Positions 8,595 through 17,588 of a stretch of 64,000 nucleotides of DNA are shown here, piece after piece. The position numbers and the translations under genes were made by a program. The stretch comes from Rhodanobacter denitrificans (GTDB lineage: Bacteria; Pseudomonadota; Gammaproteobacteria; Xanthomonadales; Rhodanobacteraceae), in assembly GCA_003241385.1 (NCBI GenBank), contig QFPO01000004.1, positions 1 to 64,000 of the forward strand, given 5' to 3'. The stretch's first letter is position 1; every line of letters starts with the position of its first letter. Below the pieces are notes generated by a model. The model was not told where the DNA came from, searched no databases, and saw nothing but the letters and a program-made list of their open reading frames with translations.

Positions 8595-8948
8595 TCAGTC
8601 CTTGCCAGACGAGGCTGCGAAGGCGGCCTCGCACGATGCGTGCAGCCCGCGCCGATCGCTCAAGGCCAGTGAGAACGCATTGGGTGCCTTCTGCCTGACG
8701 ACGATGTAGCCGCTGTGGCACACCGGCTCGAAGTCCGGGACCGTGCGCGACAGGTCGAGCATGCCCAGATACGCCAGCGCACGCCGGTCGGCCGCCTTGT
8801 CGCCGGAGCCGACTTCGACTCGGCGTTTCGCGAACCGGCCGTCCGCGCGCACGGTCACCCCGAGGCACGTCGCGGCAGGCTCGGCGGCGGGCCCGTCGGC
8901 AGCCGGCGCGACAGCGAGTACGAGCGCGAACAACGAAGGTGCGGGCAT
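8595..8948 (-). CDS. Small exported protein, possibly TonB C-terminal-like
   Basis: A 117-residue protein with an N-terminal signal peptide (MPAPSLFALVLAVAPAADG). The mature part, CLGVTVRADGRFAKRRVEVGSG...ALAYLG, is faintly like the TonB C-terminal fold (a V-x-V-x-x-D-G strand followed by a small-residue turn), with three Cys that could form disulfides. The GGAGGATCGCCG before the ATG is one of the best ribosome binding sites in the window, so the start is secure. It follows the S9 peptidase gene on the same strand at 82 bases and could be a distal operon member. Function unknown. Confidence 0.7.
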   Translation of the reverse strand: MPAPSLFALVLAVAPAADGPAAEPAATCLGVTVRADGRFAKRRVEVGSGDKAADRRALAYLGMLDLSRTVPDFEPVCHSGYIVVRQKAPNAFSLALSDRRGLHASCEAAFAASSGKD

Positions 8949-9030
8949 CGGCGATCCTCCATGACGAGTGATTCGGGCAGTCTAGCCGCGGCGGCCGACG
9001 GCGCAACCGCACTCGACCGGCCGCACGAGG

Positions 9031-11103
9031 TCAAGGGGTATCGGCGATGCCGATCCGCGCGCTGCGCGCCAGATAGCGTGCGACCTCGGCGTCCGGCGGC
9101 GCCGGTGCGGGTCCGCCGAGATGCCGATGCAGCATCTGCTCGGTGAGGTACAGCCAGGCCTCGCGCGCAACCGGATCCTCGAGCGCATGGCCGGCGTCGG
9201 GATCGACGTAGAGCGCGACGTCCTTGCCGAGCCGTTTCAGCTGCGCGGCGTACTCGACGACGCCGCGCAACGCGACACGGCGGTCCTCGCCACCGGCGAA
9301 CAGGAGCACCGGCCGCGTCAGCCGCGACGCGTTCGCGAGCGGCGACTGATCGGAGAGACGCTGCAGCAGCGCCTCGTCGGCAAGATCCAGATCGACCTGG
9401 CGCAACCAAGCATCGAAGCCGATGTGCTGCGCCAGCGCGCGCGCCTCGCGGCTGCGCGCGACCCAGCGCAGCGTCCAGCCGAAGTCCGGCGGCGGCACGC
9501 CGGCGATCGCGACGCGGAACAGGTCCGGCGTGCCGGTCACACCGAGCAGGGCCGTATAGCCGCCGAACGATGCGCCGACGATGCCGACGCGGGCCGGGTC
9601 GCCGATGCCGCGGGCGAGCAGCTCGCGCGTGCCCTCGACGACGTCCTGCTGGACGCGTCCATTGCCGAAGTCGCCGCGCGCGGCGAGCAGATAGCCGCGG
9701 CCGTGACCGGTCGAGCCGCGGAAGTTCGGCTCGAACACCGCGTAGCCGCGATCGGCGAGCAACTGGACGAAGCCGCTGTAGTCGGGCCCGCTGCGGCTCC
9801 ACGGGCCGCCGTGCGGATGCACCAGCAGCGGTGCGCGCGCCGCGTCGACGCCGGCCGGCAGCGTCAGGAAGCCGTGCAGGCGCAGACCGTCCGATGCGGT
9901 CCACGCGACCGGGATCTTCGCCGCGAGCGTGTCCTCGGTCGGCCACGCCGCGTCGGCACCGGCCGACGCGGCGCCGCGCGCCGGTCGCGGGGCCGCGTCG
10001 AGGATGCGCCGCAGCGCGCCGCTGGCCGGGTCGTACAGATGCCAGCGCGTATCGGGCAGCGTACCGGCGCGCTCGCCGACCAGCCAGCGCGCCTCTGCGA
10101 TCGTGATGGCGAGTTCGCGCTGCGGCAGCTGCGCGCGCAGCGCCGCGAGCGGCGCCGCGACGGCCTCGGCGACCGCGTAGTCGGCCGGCACGACGCTGCG
10201 ATAGCTCGCGATCAGCGGTCGGCCGTCGAGCGGGTCGAGCACCACCGTATCCAGATCGGCCCGACCGAGCGGATCGTCGTGGATCATGTGGCGCGTGCCG
10301 TCCGGCGACAGCGCGAGCAGGCCGACCCGGTCGGCGCCGAGATCGCCGCGGATCCAGACCGTGCCGTCGGCGCCGACGCGTGGCAGCAGCGCGCAGCGCT
10401 GCAGCGGATCGCAGCGCGCGACCTCGTGCCAGCCGCCGGCGTCGGCATGCAGGATCGCCAGGCGCTCGCCGTCGACGCGCTGCAGATACGCCAGCGTGCC
10501 GTCGGCCGCAAGCGCGGCATCGGTCATCTGCTGCGCACCCTCGTACAGCACGGTGCGTCCGCCCTGCCCGTCCACGCGCAGCAAACGCCAGCCGCGCGGC
10601 GCATCGGCGCTCGCCTGCGTGCGCTCGACCACGAGCACGGCCGCCGGGTGTACCGGATCGACCGCGAGCAGCGTGCGGCCGTCGGCGCCACCGAGCGGCG
10701 TCATCAGACGGCTGCCGCCGTCGATCGACAGCGCGAACAGCGCGCGCTCGGACACCAGCAGCAGATGGCCGTCGCGCGTCCAGCGCAGCTGCTCGGCGTC
10801 GGTCGCCGGCAGCAGCCGGCGCGGCGCCTCGGTATCGGTCGGCATCGTCCAGACGCTGCGCGTGCGGCCGTCGTCGAGCAGCCACGCGACATGGCGCCCG
10901 TCCGGCGCCAGCGCGACGCTGCGCAGCTGCGAGCGCAGCAGGAACGTGCTGCGCGGACGCGGCGCGAGCTGCGGGCGCTGCCGCGCTGCGGCGACGGCGG
11001 CCTGCAGCGCGGCGTCGGCCGGTTCGGCCGCGGCCGCGACGGACGGCACGCCGATCGGCGCGAGCGCCAGGAGGCCGGCCAGGATCAGACGGACACGATG
11101 CAT
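9031..11103 (-). CDS. S9 family (prolyl oligopeptidase-type) serine peptidase, exported
   Basis: A 690-residue secreted or periplasmic peptidase. Residues 1-25 are a signal peptide (MHRVRLILAGLLALAPIGVPSVAAAA). An N-terminal beta-propeller-like half (SVALAPDGRHVAWLLDDG and similar blades) is followed from about residue 420 by an alpha/beta-hydrolase domain. The nucleophile is Ser512 in GASFGGY, with Asp607 in GGEDRRV and His639 in DAGHAL; HPHGGPWSRSG carries the oxyanion-side HGGP motif. This is the arrangement of acylaminoacyl- and dipeptidyl-peptidases. The ATG follows GGAGATCCC. It is probably the fourth gene of the GntR-ABC operon, 66 bases after the permease, so it may process what the transporter exports or respond to the same envelope stress; that role is inference. 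Confidence 0.88.
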   Translation of the reverse strand: MHRVRLILAGLLALAPIGVPSVAAAAEPADAALQAAVAAARQRPQLAPRPRSTFLLRSQLRSVALAPDGRHVAWLLDDGRTRSVWTMPTDTEAPRRLLPATDAEQLRWTRDGHLLLVSERALFALSIDGGSRLMTPLGGADGRTLLAVDPVHPAAVLVVERTQASADAPRGWRLLRVDGQGGRTVLYEGAQQMTDAALAADGTLAYLQRVDGERLAILHADAGGWHEVARCDPLQRCALLPRVGADGTVWIRGDLGADRVGLLALSPDGTRHMIHDDPLGRADLDTVVLDPLDGRPLIASYRSVVPADYAVAEAVAAPLAALRAQLPQRELAITIAEARWLVGERAGTLPDTRWHLYDPASGALRRILDAAPRPARGAASAGADAAWPTEDTLAAKIPVAWTASDGLRLHGFLTLPAGVDAARAPLLVHPHGGPWSRSGPDYSGFVQLLADRGYAVFEPNFRGSTGHGRGYLLAARGDFGNGRVQQDVVEGTRELLARGIGDPARVGIVGASFGGYTALLGVTGTPDLFRVAIAGVPPPDFGWTLRWVARSREARALAQHIGFDAWLRQVDLDLADEALLQRLSDQSPLANASRLTRPVLLFAGGEDRRVALRGVVEYAAQLKRLGKDVALYVDPDAGHALEDPVAREAWLYLTEQMLHRHLGGPAPAPPDAEVARYLARSARIGIADTP

Positions 11104-11169
11104 GGGATCTCCGGAGACGGGCGGGTTCGGACGCATCGACGCGGCTGACGCGGCGATGCGCAGTCGCGA

Positions 11170-13014
11170 TCAGGCTGGCGCGACCTGCAGCGCCGCAGCC
11201 GCGTCGGCACGCTCCTGCGGCCGGTACAGCAGCCAGAACGCGGCCAGCGCCGGCAGACCGACGACCGCGCAGGCGAGCAGCCAGCCGGCGCGGGCGGCCG
11301 GCGACAGCGCGCGATCGCGCATCAGCAATGCGCCGGCGAGCACCGACAGCGCGGCGAGCGCGATCGCCAGCACGACGATCGCACGCGGGATCGGTGCGGC
11401 CTCGGTGGCCTTGAACGGATCGGGCACGGCCAGGCGTTCGGCCGCCGCGGTGCGCAGCGCGTACAGCGCCGGCGAGATCCACCAGCTGCGATAGCGATAC
11501 AGCGCCGGAAAGTCCGGCGCGATCGTACGATGCGCGACCGTGCGGACGCGGCCGTCGTCGTCGACGGCCAGCACGACCTGGTACGGCAGCGCGCCGTACG
11601 GGCGGCTCTGCTGTGCCGTGAATGCGAACGAGACCAGATAGCCGTCGACGCGCTCGACCAGGTCGATCGCACCGAGATCGCCGTAGGCGCCCGGCAGGGC
11701 GATGCGCAGGCGCGGCGTCAGCACGACCGCGGCGTCGCCGGCATCGCGCCCGTCGTAGAGATACAGGTGGCGCACACCGAGCGCGGCGACCGCGTCGCCG
11801 AGCGGCTGCACGCCGGCCAGCGGCTCGCCCGCGTCCAGGCGCAGCCGCGGCGACACGCGGGCGGTCTCGCTGCCGTACTGGTACAGCGTGTCGCCGCCGA
11901 TCAGCAGCGCGTCGCCGCGCGGCAGACCCGGTAGCGCACCGGCCGGCAGCGCCGGCGCCGCGAACGGTGCGGCGTCGGCGCCGACGCCGAGCTCGCCGAC
12001 ACGGCCGCCGTCGGTCAGCCGATAGCCTTCCAGACGCATGCGGTCGTGGCTGAAGACCCAGCGCACACGGCGTTCGGCATCGTCGAACTCCATCGGCTCG
12101 CGATTGGTCAGCGCCTGCCGCGGCAGCACGCGGTCGATCTGCCCGCCGACCGAGAGCACGTCGGCCAGCGCGACCTGCTCGCGCCACAGCGCGGCCTGCG
12201 CATCGTCGCTGGCGGCCAGTCCGGCCAGCAGGCGCTGGCGGCCGTCCATGCGATCGGTCTCGATCGCGCCGCCGGCCGGCGCGGTCGGCGCGTTGAGCGG
12301 GTGCGAGCCCTGCACGATCCACAGCATCTCGATCGCGAAGCACAGCACCAGGAACACCACGTAGACGCCGAGCTGCAGCGGCAACGCGAGCGCGACGACC
12401 GCGAGCGGCCGGCGCGGCGGCGCTTCCAGATCCGGCTTGAACGCGATCAGCACCATCGCCGCCAGCCACGCGACGACGAGGACCTGCATCGCGATCGCCG
12501 CCACACCGCTGGCCTGGCCGACCAGCCAGATCAGCGGCAGCACGAGCCCGGCCAGCGCGGCCCGGCGCAGCCCCAGCATCGCGTACGAGCCGGCCAGGTA
12601 CAGGCCGAGCGCGATCAGCCAGGCCGCGACCGGCAGCAGCCAGTGGCGGACGTCGACGACGCGCGCGGTCAGCAGCGCCTGGCCGGCCACGGTCAGCAGC
12701 GTCGGCAGGGCGATGCCGGCCAGCAGCAGCACCGCGCCGGCGCCGTGCAGCGCGAGCGCGATCCGCCACGGCGCCAGCGGCCGGTGCAGCAGTTGCAGCC
12801 AGGTCGCCGGCCGCCGGTACGTCGCGATCTGATACAGGCCGAGCAGCAGGCCGCTGAGCGCGTAGACGCAGCCGAACGCGCGATAGACCAGCAGCGGCTG
12901 CTGCGCCAGATCGACCAGGCGCGCGAGAAACGTCAGCACGCCCAGATGCGCCAGCGCGTAGGCCGCGGTCCACAGGCGCAGACGCAGCAGTTCGGATTTG
13001 AACAGGTCCCACAT
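11170..13014 (-). CDS. ABC transporter permease with large extracytoplasmic domain
   Basis: A 614-residue integral membrane protein. Residues 1-270 hold about six to eight spans (LAHLGVLTFLARL, LLVYRAFGCVYALSGLLLGLY, and so on). About 240 mostly hydrophilic, beta-rich residues follow (from ETDRMDGRQRLL, through RWVFSHDRMRLEGYRL, to IAPDFPALYRYR), predicted outside the membrane. Further spans near the C-terminus include AIVVLAIALAALSVLAGALLM. The start at 13014 has GGAGATCAGC upstream. It lies 28 bases after the ATPase gene and surely forms a transporter with it. The substrate is unknown. The ytr-like gene order suggests export or envelope-stress defence against cell-wall-active agents. Confidence 0.85.
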   Translation of the reverse strand: MWDLFKSELLRLRLWTAAYALAHLGVLTFLARLVDLAQQPLLVYRAFGCVYALSGLLLGLYQIATYRRPATWLQLLHRPLAPWRIALALHGAGAVLLLAGIALPTLLTVAGQALLTARVVDVRHWLLPVAAWLIALGLYLAGSYAMLGLRRAALAGLVLPLIWLVGQASGVAAIAMQVLVVAWLAAMVLIAFKPDLEAPPRRPLAVVALALPLQLGVYVVFLVLCFAIEMLWIVQGSHPLNAPTAPAGGAIETDRMDGRQRLLAGLAASDDAQAALWREQVALADVLSVGGQIDRVLPRQALTNREPMEFDDAERRVRWVFSHDRMRLEGYRLTDGGRVGELGVGADAAPFAAPALPAGALPGLPRGDALLIGGDTLYQYGSETARVSPRLRLDAGEPLAGVQPLGDAVAALGVRHLYLYDGRDAGDAAVVLTPRLRIALPGAYGDLGAIDLVERVDGYLVSFAFTAQQSRPYGALPYQVVLAVDDDGRVRTVAHRTIAPDFPALYRYRSWWISPALYALRTAAAERLAVPDPFKATEAAPIPRAIVVLAIALAALSVLAGALLMRDRALSPAARAGWLLACAVVGLPALAAFWLLYRPQERADAAAALQVAPA

Positions 13015-13042
13015 GATCGCTGATCTCCGTTGCGCGGGCCGC

Positions 13043-13954
13043 TCAGGCGGCGGCCGGCGCGGCATGGTTCTTGGCGAGGAAGCCGTTGACCGCGCGGTCG
13101 AGGCTGACCGGCATGCACTGCACCGAGCGCGCACCGCAGCCGCGCAGGAAGTCGCCGAAGCGCTCGTCCTGGTCCAGCACCAGGTAGTGATGCAGGCCGT
13201 CCAGGCGCTGCAGCTGCAGCAGGCCCGGCACGCTGGCCGGCTGCGGACCCTTGAACGGCACGTCGGCGATCCAGTGGCTGACGCGCGCGCAGAAGTCCTC
13301 CGGCGCGGACATGTGGGCGAGGCGGCCGCGCTCGAGGATCACGAGGTTGTCGGCGACGCGCTCGATCTCCTCCATCTGGTGCGAGCAGTAGATCACCGTG
13401 CAGCGCGCGGCGGCGCTGGAGTACATCAGTGACTCGAGGAACGCGCGCTTGGCGACCACGTCCAGGCCGAGCGTCGGCTCGTCGAGCACCAGCAGGTCCG
13501 GCGACTGCGCCAGGGCCAGCGCCAGATTGAGGCCGGCGCGCTCGCCGCGCGAGAGCTGGCCGACCCTCTGCTCGGGCAGCACGTGGTAGTGGCCGATCAC
13601 CTCGGCGAAGGCGCCCTCGTTCCAGCGCGCGTAGAGCCGGCGCTGCATGCGCACGACCGCCTCCACGCGCACCCAGGCCGGCAGCGTGTGCTCCTCGTTG
13701 ACGAAGCCGATGCGGCCGCGGTCGGCCGGCGTCAGGCACTGGCTGTCGCGGCCGAGAATGCGCGCGCGGCCGGCGGTCGGCGGCGTGAAGCCGAGCAGCA
13801 CGCGGAACAGCGTCGACTTGCCGGCGCCGTTGGCGCCGACGACCGCGTGGATGCGGCCGCGCGGAAGCTTGAGGTCCAGGCCGTCGAGCGCCCACTTGCG
13901 CCCGTAGCGCTTGCTGAGCGCGGCCGTTTCGATCACGTATTCGGATTCGGACAT
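13043..13954 (-). CDS. ABC transporter ATP-binding protein
   Basis: A 303-residue ATPase. Walker A GANGAGKST is at residues 40-48, the signature LSRGE at 134-138 (variant of LSGGQ), Walker B LLVLDEP at 154-160 and the H-loop SHQ at 191-193. The C-terminal 80 residues are an accessory domain seen in exporter ATPases of the CcmA/YtrB type. An in-frame GTG at 13963 is possible, but the ATG at 13954 has a well-spaced GGAG. The gene follows the repressor gene by 30 bases and precedes the permease, forming one operon. Confidence 0.93.
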   Translation of the reverse strand: MSESEYVIETAALSKRYGRKWALDGLDLKLPRGRIHAVVGANGAGKSTLFRVLLGFTPPTAGRARILGRDSQCLTPADRGRIGFVNEEHTLPAWVRVEAVVRMQRRLYARWNEGAFAEVIGHYHVLPEQRVGQLSRGERAGLNLALALAQSPDLLVLDEPTLGLDVVAKRAFLESLMYSSAAARCTVIYCSHQMEEIERVADNLVILERGRLAHMSAPEDFCARVSHWIADVPFKGPQPASVPGLLQLQRLDGLHHYLVLDQDERFGDFLRGCGARSVQCMPVSLDRAVNGFLAKNHAAPAAA

Positions 13955-13984
13955 GCCGATCACTCCGTCGGTAGGGCTGTGGAA

Positions 13985-14395
13985 TCAGGCGCGCTTGCGC
14001 GGCACCAGTGCGCCGAGCGCGCGCAGCAGGCGCGCCTGGATCGTCTCGGGCGGATAGTCGAGCGGGACGACCTCGTGCACAAAGCGGTCGACCGCCTCGT
14101 CCAGGCGCCGCGCGCGCTCGGCGTCGCTGAGCCGCTGACGCGGCGGCGCGACGTAGAGGCCCAGCCCCTGACGCGACTCGAGCCAGCCCTCGGCGGTCAG
14201 CTCGGCATAGGCCTTGGCGACCGTGTTCGGATTGATCGTCAGCTGCTGGGCCAGACCGCGCACGCTCGGCAGCTGATCGCCGGGCTCGAGCTCACCGGTC
14301 GCGATCTTCATGCGCACGGCCTCGACGATCTGGCGGCCGATCGGACGCGGATCGCCGGTGGCGATCTGGATCATCAACGCACGGGTCCGGGCCAT
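13985..14395 (-). CDS. GntR family (YtrA subfamily) transcriptional repressor
   Basis: A 136-residue regulator: an N-terminal winged helix (DPRPIGRQIVEAVRMKIATGELEPGDQLPSVR, then LTINPNTVAKAYAELTAEGWL) with only a short helical C-terminal part, the YtrA hallmark rather than a ligand-binding FCD/UTRA domain. YtrA proteins repress their own ABC-transporter operons by binding a palindrome in the promoter. Here the candidate operator CTGTAC-N11-GTACAG (14417-14439) lies just upstream. It is first in an operon with the ATPase, permease and S9 peptidase. Confidence 0.9.
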   Translation of the reverse strand: MARTRALMIQIATGDPRPIGRQIVEAVRMKIATGELEPGDQLPSVRGLAQQLTINPNTVAKAYAELTAEGWLESRQGLGLYVAPPRQRLSDAERARRLDEAVDRFVHEVVPLDYPPETIQARLLRALGALVPRKRA

Positions 14396-14416
14396 CGTCT
14401 CGTCTCGCTCGGTCAA

Positions 14417-14461
14417 CTGTACTAATTGAAATGGTACAGCTAATACGGTGGCTGCTGTCAA
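14417..14461 (-). promoter_or_regulatory. Promoter and YtrA-type operator of the ABC operon
   Basis: Read on the minus strand, TTGACA (14456-14461) is a perfect -35 box. Seventeen bases on comes a weak -10 (TGTACC), which lies inside the inverted repeat CTGTAC-N11-GTACAG (14417-14439). A repressor bound there would block RNA polymerase, as known for YtrA-like autoregulation. The repeat ends 22 bases before the repressor start codon. Confidence 0.65.
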
Positions 14462-14781
14462 GCAGCTGCCGCGGCATGCAGCCGGCATCGGTCCGAGCGT
14501 CGGGCAACAAGCCGGCGGGTCGGCCGGCTGAGCACGGCCGCGGCACACGCGGGGCTCCTCGACGTGCCGGACGGCATGCGTCGTACGCCGGCATCCGGTC
14601 GAGCGCGGCGTCGGGCGGAACTGCGGTCCGCTTGTGCGCGAAGCCAGCGCGCGGCGCGGCGCCCGCACGATGATCGACTGCGGCGATCGGCTGCGAGGTC
14701 GCTCGCGCCTAAGCGATGCCGCGTCGGCTGCGGCCGCCGGCTGCCCGCGGCACGCGCGCGCGCCGGTCGAACGGCGCTCGG
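14462..14781. other. Intergenic stretch without recognised features
   Basis: About 320 bases of GC-rich DNA between the divergent-side promoter of the ABC operon and the end of the kinase gene. I see no plausible gene, RNA or strong repeat. Confidence 0.5.
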
Positions 14782-17361
14782 TCAGGGGCCGGCGGCTCGG
14801 CCGGTCCCGTCGGCGTTCTCGGCGATCGCCGCGCGCAGCGTCGCGGCGCGGCTGCGCTGATCCGGATCGGCGCGTGCATCGGGACCGTCGACGCGGTCGA
14901 GCCAGGCGGCTGCGGCGGCGCGATCGCCGTTGCGCCGATGCCAGTCGGCCAGCGCCAGCGCGGTGTACGGCGCCTGCAGCGGGCCCGGATCGTCCTTGGC
15001 GGCCCAGCCGGCCGCGGCCGCGTCGAGCAAGGCGCGCGCCTCAGCGCCGGCCTGGCCCCGATCGATCAGGTTCTGCGCGAGCGCGGTCTTGGCCCGCAGC
15101 ACGCGCGGGTCGTCGGACGCGTAGCGCGCCGCCATCGCGGCATGGGCCTCGCGCAGCGGTGCCTGCGCGGCCTCGTGATCACCGATGCGCGCCGCGTGCT
15201 CGCCGATCGCGAGCAGGACCGCCAGGTATTCGCCGCTGTCGGTGCCGTTGAGGCGGGCCTGCGCCCGGCGCGCGGCGTCCAGGCGCTGCCGCGCCTCGAC
15301 ATGGCGGCCGGCGGCATCGAGGATCGGTGCCAGACGCAGCAGATACAGGGCCACGAACGGGCCCTGCCCGCCTTCGAGCCGCTCGGCCATCGCGAGGCTG
15401 GCTTCGGCCACCTCGATCGCGCGCGCGTGCTCGCCGGCCTGGCCGAGCACCTGCGCGTAGCGGCTCATCCGCTGCGTGCGCGACAGCGAATCGCCCGGCG
15501 GCAGCTCGGCGATGCCGGCTTCGCAGTCGGCGAGCGCAGCCGCGGCCGCACCGCGCGCGGCGCGGATGAAGCACAGATTGTGGAACGCCGCGCCGATCCG
15601 GTTGTCGCCGCCGCGCGGCAGCGCCTGGTTCATCGTCAGCGCGGTCTGCGCGGCATGCTGCGCGGCCGCCAGCTGGCCGTCACGGTTCAATGCCAGCGAC
15701 AGCACCATCCAGGCATTGGCGATCGCCTGCGAGCCGGGCGGCGTCAGGCGCTCGGCCAGCGCCAGCGAGTCGCGCGCCGCGCGCTCGGCGTCGCGCGCCG
15801 GAAACTCGCCGTTGGCCATGATGTTGGCGAGCGCCGCCAGCGCGCGCGCGGCCGCCAGCGGCTGATCGACCGCGGGGTCGAGATTCAGATCGGCCGCCTC
15901 GCGCATCAGCGCCGCGGCCGTCACATTGGCGTTCATGTGGCGATACGCGTTGCCGACCGCCTCGAGCAGGCGCGCCCGGATCCGCGGCTGATCGGCCAGC
16001 TCGGTCGCGATGCGCGCGGTGCCGGCGTCGAGCACGTCGCGGGCGCTGAGGTCGGCGCGCAGGCCGACGTGCAGATTCGAATCGGCCGCGGCGAACACCG
16101 AGACCAGGAATTCGGCGACGCGATCGGAGATCTGCGCCTGCAGGCGCGCCTCGTGCTCGGCCTGCAGCGTGCGCGCGGTGAAGCCGACCGCGGCGGCCGT
16201 CGCGATCACCGCGGCCGCGATCGCCCAGCGGTTGCGTGCCAGATAGCGCTGCGCGCGATAGCCCCACTGGCCGCGCCGTGCGAGCACCGGCCGCGCGGCC
16301 AGATAGCGGCGCAGGTCCTCGGCCAGTTCGGCAACCGAGGCGTAGCGCTGCGCCGGCTCGCGCCGCATCGCCTTCAGCACGATCGCCTCCAGATCGGCCG
16401 GCAGCCGCGGCCGCGCACCGGGCGCGCGCGAGGGCGGCGGAAACGTGCCGGCGACGATCGCGTTGGCGCGCGTGAGCTCGGTGTCCAGATGATCGAACGG
16501 CCGCACGCCGGCGACCAGCTCGTACAGCACCACGCCGAGCGAGTAGACGTCGGTCGCGGTACCGAGCGGCCGGCCCTGGATCTGCTCGGGGCTCGCATAG
16601 GCCGGCGTCATCGCGCGCTGCACGGTCGTGGCCGGTGCGACCGCGGCGTCGCGGTCGAGCAGGCGCGCGATGCCGAAATCGAGCAGCTTCGGCACGCCGT
16701 CGGCGCCGACCAGCACGTTGGCCGGCTTCAGATCGCGATGGATCACCAGCTGCGCATGGGCGTACTCGACCGCACCGCAGACCCGCACGAACAGCTCGAT
16801 GCGTTCGCGCATCGGGCGCTCGCGCGCGGCGCTCCAGCGGTCCAGCGGCTGGCCGTCGACGACTTCCATCGCCAGGAACGGGTGGCCGTCGGCGTCGACG
16901 CCGGCATCGATCAGATGCGCGATGTTCGGATGCTGCAGCGAGGCCAGGATGCGGCCCTCGGCGAGAAAGCGCGCGCGTTCGCTCCCGCTCGGCGCGCCCA
17001 GCCCGCGCAGACGCTTCAGCGCGACGCGCTGGCGCGGACCGCCGTCGTCGCGCTCGGCCAGCCAGACCTGGCCCATGCCGCCGGTGCCGAGCGGCTCGAT
17101 CAGCCGGTAGCGGCGCGGCGCGGCCGACTCGATGCGCGCGTCGGCGAACAGCGCGCGCCCCGGATCGACGAAGCCGGCCAGCGCGTCGTCGGCGCCCTCG
17201 TCCTCGGCCGCCGCGATCAGCCAGTCGACCTCGCGCCGCAGCGCCGCATCGTCGGCGCCGATCGCGGCCAGGCGGTCGGCGCGCTCGGCCGGCGGGCGGT
17301 CGAGCAGATCGTGCGCGATCGCCTGCGCACGCCGGTAGCGGTCGGCCTCCGACTCGCTCAT
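14782..17361 (-). CDS. Transmembrane Ser/Thr protein kinase with periplasmic TPR domain
   Basis: An 859-residue Hanks-type kinase. After an acidic helical lead of about 80 residues the kinase domain has the Gly-loop GTGGMGQVW, Lys116 in VALK, the catalytic loop HRDLKPAN (Asp210), DFG (Asp228) and the activation-segment end TPAYASPEQ. One membrane span (WAIAAAVIATAAAVGF, about 375-395) is followed by roughly 460 residues of TPR-like helices, predicted in the periplasm. The Sig-70_X6-type ECF sigma gene lies 2 kb away on the same strand; such kinases are known to activate their sigma factor by threonine phosphorylation. No good ribosome binding site; the Met at 17361 is chosen because the longer upstream frame is not protein-like. 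Confidence 0.9.
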   Translation of the reverse strand: MSESEADRYRRAQAIAHDLLDRPPAERADRLAAIGADDAALRREVDWLIAAAEDEGADDALAGFVDPGRALFADARIESAAPRRYRLIEPLGTGGMGQVWLAERDDGGPRQRVALKRLRGLGAPSGSERARFLAEGRILASLQHPNIAHLIDAGVDADGHPFLAMEVVDGQPLDRWSAARERPMRERIELFVRVCGAVEYAHAQLVIHRDLKPANVLVGADGVPKLLDFGIARLLDRDAAVAPATTVQRAMTPAYASPEQIQGRPLGTATDVYSLGVVLYELVAGVRPFDHLDTELTRANAIVAGTFPPPSRAPGARPRLPADLEAIVLKAMRREPAQRYASVAELAEDLRRYLAARPVLARRGQWGYRAQRYLARNRWAIAAAVIATAAAVGFTARTLQAEHEARLQAQISDRVAEFLVSVFAAADSNLHVGLRADLSARDVLDAGTARIATELADQPRIRARLLEAVGNAYRHMNANVTAAALMREAADLNLDPAVDQPLAAARALAALANIMANGEFPARDAERAARDSLALAERLTPPGSQAIANAWMVLSLALNRDGQLAAAQHAAQTALTMNQALPRGGDNRIGAAFHNLCFIRAARGAAAAALADCEAGIAELPPGDSLSRTQRMSRYAQVLGQAGEHARAIEVAEASLAMAERLEGGQGPFVALYLLRLAPILDAAGRHVEARQRLDAARRAQARLNGTDSGEYLAVLLAIGEHAARIGDHEAAQAPLREAHAAMAARYASDDPRVLRAKTALAQNLIDRGQAGAEARALLDAAAAGWAAKDDPGPLQAPYTALALADWHRRNGDRAAAAAWLDRVDGPDARADPDQRSRAATLRAAIAENADGTGRAAGP

Positions 17362-17588
17362 CGCGTCGGCTGCGCGCGGCGACGGCGCAGCGAAGGCCGC
17401 ACGGGCGTGGCGGACGGTCGGGAATGCGGATCGGATCGCACGCGGCGAGCATAGCAGCGGCCTGCCGGCGGCTGCGTGCAGGCAGCGGCGGCGCGGCACG
17501 CGAGGACCTCACCCCGATGATCCACGTCGCGGCGAGCTGCCGCGTAAGGGAACACACGCCGCTGGGCGACACGAACGACGAGGTGGAC

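Noticed and set aside
9121..11148. Very long open frame antisense to the S9 peptidase gene, and similar ones opposite most genes
   Set aside because: They are Arg/Ala/Gln-rich mirror frames produced by high third-position GC, with no start signals or domains; the opposite strand has clear catalytic motifs.
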